From positions 1 to 64,000 of the forward strand of contig KV748252.1 in NCBI GenBank assembly GCA_001692895.1: a stretch of DNA of 64,000 nt, written 5' to 3'. This document shows, piece after piece, positions 57,690-64,000 of this stretch. Each line of letters begins with the position of its first letter. Positions within the stretch are counted from its first letter, which is position 1. The notes under the pieces are model-generated. The model ran no database searches and had not been told where the DNA came from. It saw only the letters and a list, made by a program, of their open reading frames with translations. The translations under genes and the position numbers were made by a program. This DNA comes from Cenococcum geophilum 1.58 (taxonomy: Eukaryota > Ascomycota > Dothideomycetes > Gloniales > Gloniaceae).

Positions 57690-60600
57690 CTATAAATGTT
57701 ACGGACCTTATATTGGCAGTAGTACGACTATTAAGAAGAGATATAAACGGGTTAGTTAAGATAATATAGGAGGCGCTAAAATCAATTAAGCTATAGGATA
57801 AAAGGTAGCTAAGTTACGTAGCTAGTTACGTTATAAGTTTAGAACGTAGGATTTATAAGATCTATTGGAACATTATATACTTAGGTATTTCTTAGGCACA
57901 GTATTATATATTTAAAGGACTACAGTCCCTACTTAGATAGTTCTCTTCTTTATAGTAAATTTTAGAATATAATTAGAGTTAATCTATTAGGCAACTACTC
58001 TACTAGTTATTATTACGTTATTAACTTTCTTATTATCTATACACCTAGCCCATTAATAAGTCTACCATAGTTATTACTATAAGGCTTTATTATACATTTA
58101 CTACCTAATTATAGTATTAATAAAGTTAAATAACATGCTATTAGAAGCACTAGTTATAACGCTATTAACGGCAATAACTACTTTAGAAATAAGTAGGGAT
58201 ACTAGCATATAGGATATAGACTCGCAGCTAGTTATAGTAGGTTAACTATAGAAAATAGTTAATTAATTAATAAATAATAACCAGATACTTAAGGAATAAA
58301 TTAATAGTATCTAAGTAGCAAAGGTTAACTTACTATTAGTTAAGCGATTTCTAGGAAAGAAGTTAAAGCTTAAAGGGTTTTTAGTATAAATGCGTTTTAA
58401 GGTAATATAGGAGGATATAAAGCTTGCTATACTAATAGACTAAATAGTTTATATAGGATTATTTCTAACGGAAAGAGTACTTGAGTGGTTTAAACTTTAC
58501 CTTATAAAGATATAGGAGAACGAAAATATAACTATAAACCCGGAGGTTAAGTTTATATTCTTAAGTTAGGGAGAATTTGCGGAATAACTTATCCCTTAAC
58601 CCGCCGACGTCCACTAAGTATATGGTCCGTGCGGGAACACCAGAATGAGAAGTACGCGTATAGCCTAAGTAGATTTAATCAATACAATACTATTAAATAT
58701 GCCCTCTAATCATACTTCCAATGATATAGACTTTGTTCAGCCGACTTAATATAACGTTTAACAAAATTGGGTCGCTAAAAGCCCACCACTAGAACCGTAG
58801 CCGCTGCCCGATTTTACAACGGCTTTATATTTCTAGTCACGACGATTTAATTGCATTGGTCTTATTAGTTAATTCTTATCGATACCAAGTGGACGAATTT
58901 CGGCGGGTTAAGGGATATAGATATTTAGGAACCTAAAAGTAACTACTATAGTAGAAAGAAAGCTTTAAAACTTAGTATAGTAAACTTTAGCTATTAAGTA
59001 TATAACGTAGTTTTAAATACTAGCTATATAGGTTAAATGGAATAATAGGGCGCTTATAGCACAGTATAAATAGGGACTTAAAGTAAAAGTTTAGGACGTA
59101 ATTATCCTAATAGAAGATGCGGATACCCTAAAGAAATTAATTAATTAAGTAATTAAGATTAATAATAGGATCTACTAAAGGGAGTAGGCTCAAAAATGTT
59201 AAAATAGAGTTTTATAGTTATATAAGGCGCAGAGTATATATTAACTAAGTTAGAAACTATAAAATAGCGGACTAGAGCTAATAGACCTAAGTAATACTAA
59301 AAAGTATAAAAGTAAACGACTATAGAAACCTAGAGGATAAGGTTTAAGTAATTAAAGGTTTAAGAAGTAGAGGCTAAACTAGGGATTTTAGTAGTAGAAG
59401 ATATTTAGGTGGACTTTATAATAAGAAAAAATGTTTAAAGAAGGAGCTTATATAAATTGCAGAAAATATAGTTATTTTACTAGAAACTATAAAGATAGTT
59501 AAAGTAATTATATAGTAAAGGAAACTAGACTAACAGATAATATATATATATAGAGGGACAATAGTGTACTATAAGGAACCAAAGAGTGTTTAATTAAGAG
59601 TTTTACGTTTTATTATAATAACGTATACCGAATTTACAAGGACGCTAAGTATGGCGTAAGCTATTAGCTATAAAAGCCAAAATTATTAGAGTTTAGAGGA
59701 ACTAATAAACTATTTTATAGATTGGATATTAAGGATAATAAGTTTAATATAGGTAAAATATTTAGTAATAATAAGGTAATAAAGACAGCTTACTAGAAGC
59801 ATGTAGACCTTAAGGATATTATAATAGAGGTAAAAGTTAAATCCACTATAGAGGAAGGGTTAGTAATAGGGATTAAGACTCTATTAGATATAATGTTTAT
59901 TACTTTATAAGACGCAAGAGAAGTAGGATAGTAAACTACTTTAGTACTTAATAAAGGCAAAAGGCTAAAGGCTTAAGATTCTTAAGATAAGATAAAAGAT
60001 GCTTAAGGACCCGCAATAGACAAAAATCGATAGAGTAGAGTAATAGCTTAGTTTAAAAACATACAAATAAGCATAGAGAAAGAGTTTTTAGGGACTTAAG
60101 ATTTTAACGAACGAATAAGGGTGCCTATAGTAGGTAAATAAAGTATTTAGCCTTAGAGTCGGACAGTTAACACTAGAATTATAAAATTTATAAATTTAGA
60201 GGATTTTATAGCTAAACGCAGACTAGAAGAAGACTAGAAAGGATTTAAGAATTAAATTAAAGCGTAGTAAGAATAAAGAGGCTACTAAGGGTTAGGAATA
60301 CTAGGTAGACTTAGGGTTAGAGTACCTATATAAAAGATTACTAATAGGCTAAAAGTAGGTACGCTAAAAGTAAAGTAGCTTAAAAAACTAGAATAAGAAG
60401 AGGACCTAAGGGTTCTAACTAGATTTAAAGAACGGCATACTAAAGGTTATAATAATGCAGTAATAATAAGATATTTTTTTACGGATAGATTATATACGCT
60501 TATAAAGCTATACTAAAAGTGGTATAAGCAGCGACATAATAATAAGTAGGAAGATTTTTACATATAGTTAGATAAAAGAGTTATTTAAGATTAAGTAATT

Positions 60601-63600
60601 ATAGAGAAACGTATAAGTTATATTAAAGGAGCATTAATTATAATGTTAAGAAATCTAGAAGAAATATTAGAGGACTAGAGAGGTAAAAGGTAAATTATAG
60701 TATTAGCAAATAATAAACTAGCGTTTAGATTAACTAGATAGAGGTTTAAACTTAAGGATAAAAATAAGCCGAGAGTTAACCTAAGACACCTAGCATATTA
60801 TATATTAGTATAGATTATATATATATAATATATACAATATATATAAGAATCCAAAAGAAAAGAATTAAAAGTACCTTATAAGGATATATTAGGCGCTAGA
60901 TAAGCAATAGTATAGAAATACTAAGTATATATATAGATAGCATCTAGTAAAAGTTTAGGGATTAAGAGATCTAATACTTTAACTAAAGAGATTCCTTACG
61001 GAAAAATACTTAGATAGATAATGGTGGTAGGAATACCTAGAGAATATATATTTATAGTATATTAAGGATAAGAAGCGAACTAAGTATTAGCTAAAAAGTA
61101 AGCTAAGTATATAAGGATTAAGCAGCTAATATTTAGGAAAAGTAAAGGCCTATAGGACTAGAGGGAGCTAGTAGTAAAGTCTTAGACCCTTAAAGGAATT
61201 TAAGGACAATACCTAAATTTATAAGTTAATTAGTAAGATTAATAGTTTAAAGCACTAATAGATAGTGGAGTAATAAGAAACTATATCTTACTAGTAGCAG
61301 TTAAGCGGATAGGACTACTTTATAGATAAAAGGAGCGCCTTTATCTATTAATTACAATTTTAGGAGATCTAATAGTCTATAAAGGAGGCATTATTAACCT
61401 TAAAATAGGACCTATTTAGATAACTATTAAAGGGAGACAAATTAAAATATCTTTTAATATCCTACTATTGGGATAGGATAAGGCAGTATTAGAAATACCT
61501 TAGTTACAAAAATATAATCTAAAGATTAATTAGGTTATAGGTTAAGTTAATATTAAAGATACTTAATAACGTAAGAGGCGTATAGCAACTAAGTTAGTAT
61601 AGCCTTAAGTTGGAGCGATATATAAGGAAACCGAGAAGGGGTTATCCTATATACTAAAGAAATATTATAAGTATAGTAAAAAGCTATAGAGCCTAGAAAG
61701 TAAAAAGCTATTAGAGTATATAGTATAAGACTATAAGATAGAGTTAGAACTAGAAATAAGTCTAAAGTTCTTTCTAATCTATAAGCTTACTAAAGAAGAG
61801 TTAAAAGCACTTAAGAAGTTTGTCTAGGAAACCCTATAAAAGGGATATATTAGACTATTACAGTTATTAACAGGATATTTAGTACTATTTATGCTAAAGA
61901 AGAATAGAAAGCTTAGACTATGCATTAACTATAAATAGTTAAATAGTATTACTAGAAAGGATAAATATCCTTTACTCTTAATTAGTAAGATCTAAGATTA
62001 TATAGGTAATATATAAATCTTTATAAAGATAGATCTAAGATAGGAGTACTATTAGATTAAAATTAAGGAAGGCGATAAATAAAAGGCAGCCTTTAGGTTA
62101 AAGGAAGGACTATATAAACTATTAGTTATATAATTTAGACTTATAAATGTATTAGTAATATTCTAAAAGTACATTAATAGTATATTAGAAGAATACCTTA
62201 ATAGGTTTATTATAGCATATTTTAATAATATTATTATCTACTTAATAACTAAGAAAGAGTACGGAGAATATATTAAGTGGGTTTTAAAAAGACTATAAGA
62301 AGAATAGATGCTAGTAGTAATTAAGAAATACGAGTTTTTTATAAGGAAAATAGATTTTATTAAATTATTATTAAGCTAATTTATATTAGTATAGACCTAA
62401 AGAAAATAGAAGCTATAGTAAGTTAGTAAAAGCTAGAAAATATAACGCAGTTAAGGTTATTTTTAGGGTTTTATAACTACTATAGAAGGTTTATAATATA
62501 ATAGTTAAAGAATATTAAACCCTTTACTAGGCTTATAAAGAAAGAGGAACTGTAAGTATAGGGAAATAAGTAAAAGAAGTTGTTTAAGGAACTTAAGGAG
62601 TTATTTACCTAGAAACTAATCCTTAAAATCTATTAACTAGGGTTAAAGATGGTTATAGAAACGGATGTATTAGACTTTATACTAGGAGTATACTTACTAT
62701 AGAAGTATAGAAATACATAGCATTTAGTAGCATACTATAGTTGGAAAATAACACTACTAGAGTTAAACTATAGCATCTATAATATGGAGTTATTAAATAT
62801 AGTTATAGTACTTAAAAAATAGAAAGCATTCTTATAAGGTATAGAGAAACTATTTATAGTTAAGATAGATTATAAGAACCTAATAGGGTTCCTAAGGATA
62901 AAAGAACTTAATTAAAGATAGGTTAAATAGGTAGAGATATTTATAGAATACTATTTTAAGATTTAGTATATTAAGGGCACTAAGAATATAAAGGTAGATA
63001 TATTAAGTAAAAAGGCTAAACTATAGAATAATAAAAAACTATTAGGAGTAATACTATATAAAGATAGTAATAAATTAATTAGATATAATTATCCTAAAAT
63101 TATAGTAACTTAAGAATATAAGCTACTAAAAAGTAATTAGATAAAAAGGACCTAAGAGGCGTAATTTAAGGACTTAGAAATAGACTAGTATAAGTAGAGA
63201 ATAAATATATATATCCTAAGGGGAATAGTAAAAGATTTTATTAAAGATTTTTATAGGGGAATAATATAAGGACATAATAGAGCTATAGGCTTAGTGTTAA
63301 GACTTTAGGAAGAATATATTATTTATAAAATTTAGGGCTTAGTAAGAAAAGTTATAAAGGAGTATTTAAATTACTAAAGGAATAAGCTAATAAGGTATAA
63401 GCCGTATAGGAAGCTATAGCCTATTAAAGTACTAGAACGTCTATAGGGGACTATATTATAGGACTTTATTATAAAGTTACTAAAGTTAAAAGATCTTATT
63501 ACCAGATAGGAATATAACGCGATCTTTATAATAGTAGATAAGCTAACTAAATAGGGCTACTTTATAGTATATATAAAAGAAATCTTAATGGAAGATATTG

Positions 63601-64000
63601 CTAGAATCTATATTAAAGAAGTATTTATAAGATATAGAGTACTAAGTAAAATTATATTAGATAGAGATTTAAGATTTATAGTAGTATTTTAGGAGGTATT
63701 CTTAATAGAATAAGGAGTTTAAGTAGTAACTTCTACCGTATATTATCTATAGACAGATAGATAAATAAAAAGGTCAAATTAGATACTAGATTAGTATTTA
63801 AGACATTATATTAATTATATATAGAATAATTAGGTATTATTACAACTATTTATATAGTTTGTATATAACGCGACACTATAGAAGGGCATAGAGATATTAC
63901 TATTTTAGGTAAATTACAGATATAGGCCTAAAATATTATTATTACTAAAATAAGCGAAGAAAATAAGTAGTATAGTAAAATAGAGAATAGAAACTCTAAT
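57690..64000 (+). mobile_element. Ty3/Gypsy fossil, running off the window
   Basis: Plus-strand Gypsy. A 5' LTR candidate begins TGTTACGGACC at about 57,697; its end is unclear, before a gag start at about 58,135. Gag spans about 58,135-59,400 (E-W-F-K-L-Y-L readable near 58,480), split by a MITE. Protease A-L-I-D-S-G at 61252-61269; RT about 61,900-62,350 with F-N-N-I-I-I-Y at about 62,220; RNase H about 62,640-63,000; integrase from about 63,150 past the end. The order is Ty3/Gypsy. Dozens of breaks in RIP style. The 3' LTR is not in the window. Confidence 0.85.
58592..58915. mobile_element. Mariner-type MITE
   Basis: 324 bp with inverted ends TCCCTTAACCCGCCGA and a TA duplication (58590-58591, 58916-58917), as for Tc1/mariner elements. 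GC-balanced, no coding frame, inside the gag region of a RIP-degraded Gypsy. Confidence 0.8.

Noticed and set aside
58592-58610. Telomere repeat
   Set aside because: TTAACCC occurs once at each end as part of inverted repeats with a TA duplication, not as a tandem array.

Overview
The window is an AT-rich, gene-free stretch of repeat DNA, most likely from a filamentous ascomycete (Pezizomycotina). I see no intact host gene, tRNA or rRNA. Almost everything is transposon debris carrying the mark of repeat-induced point mutation (RIP): TpA is extremely common, CpA and TpG are scarce, coding frames are full of TAA/TAG where CAA/CAG would be expected, and paired repeats differ almost only by transitions. 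Families recognised are fungal: a Tad-like LINE, Ty1/Copia and Ty3/Gypsy chromovirus-type LTR elements, a PIF/Harbinger-type MITE and a mariner-type MITE.

Layout. 1-4,490: a LINE (+) split by a 2.27 kb LTR element (582-2848). 4,552-5,100: a 12-bp minisatellite. 5,140-5,860: an LTR-like relic and the tail of repeat X. 5,905-15,200: nested minisatellites around an inverted-repeat element, which is itself split by a Copia element (6768-12752), followed by a GC-balanced dispersed repeat. 15,207-31,600: minus-strand coding relics, including a SNF2-like ATPase with an array of about fourteen 75-bp repeats, two copies of repeat X (8.4 kb apart) and a second Copia (25296-31216). 31,600-43,700: a plus-strand Gypsy chromovirus split by a minus-strand Gypsy (35407-42278) that carries an unmutated PIF/Harbinger MITE (40225-40909). 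43,740-50,636: the 3' end of another Gypsy, cut exactly at its LTR start by a 6.35 kb gag-only LTR element (44079-50425). 50,637-57,650: a minus-strand relic split by a third Copia (51247-57244). 57,690-64,000: a plus-strand Gypsy running off the window, with a mariner-type MITE in its gag region.

Target-site duplications confirm the nesting: CTAGG, ATATA, GTCTT, ATTTA, TAA, AATAT, CTAAG and TA. This allows a relative order of insertion: GC-balanced elements (the two MITEs, the gag-only element) sit inside RIP-degraded ones and are younger or escaped RIP.

Most notable: (i) a perfect-arm palindrome in a promoter-like module that recurs in Copia, Gypsy and gag-only elements and lies in opposite orientation in two copies of one Copia family; (ii) the 582-2848 element shares its leader with the Copia family, so it is probably a non-autonomous partner; (iii) a SNF2-like relic with a 25-codon repeat array; (iv) related 12-bp minisatellites at three sites, one of them split by an inverted-repeat element.
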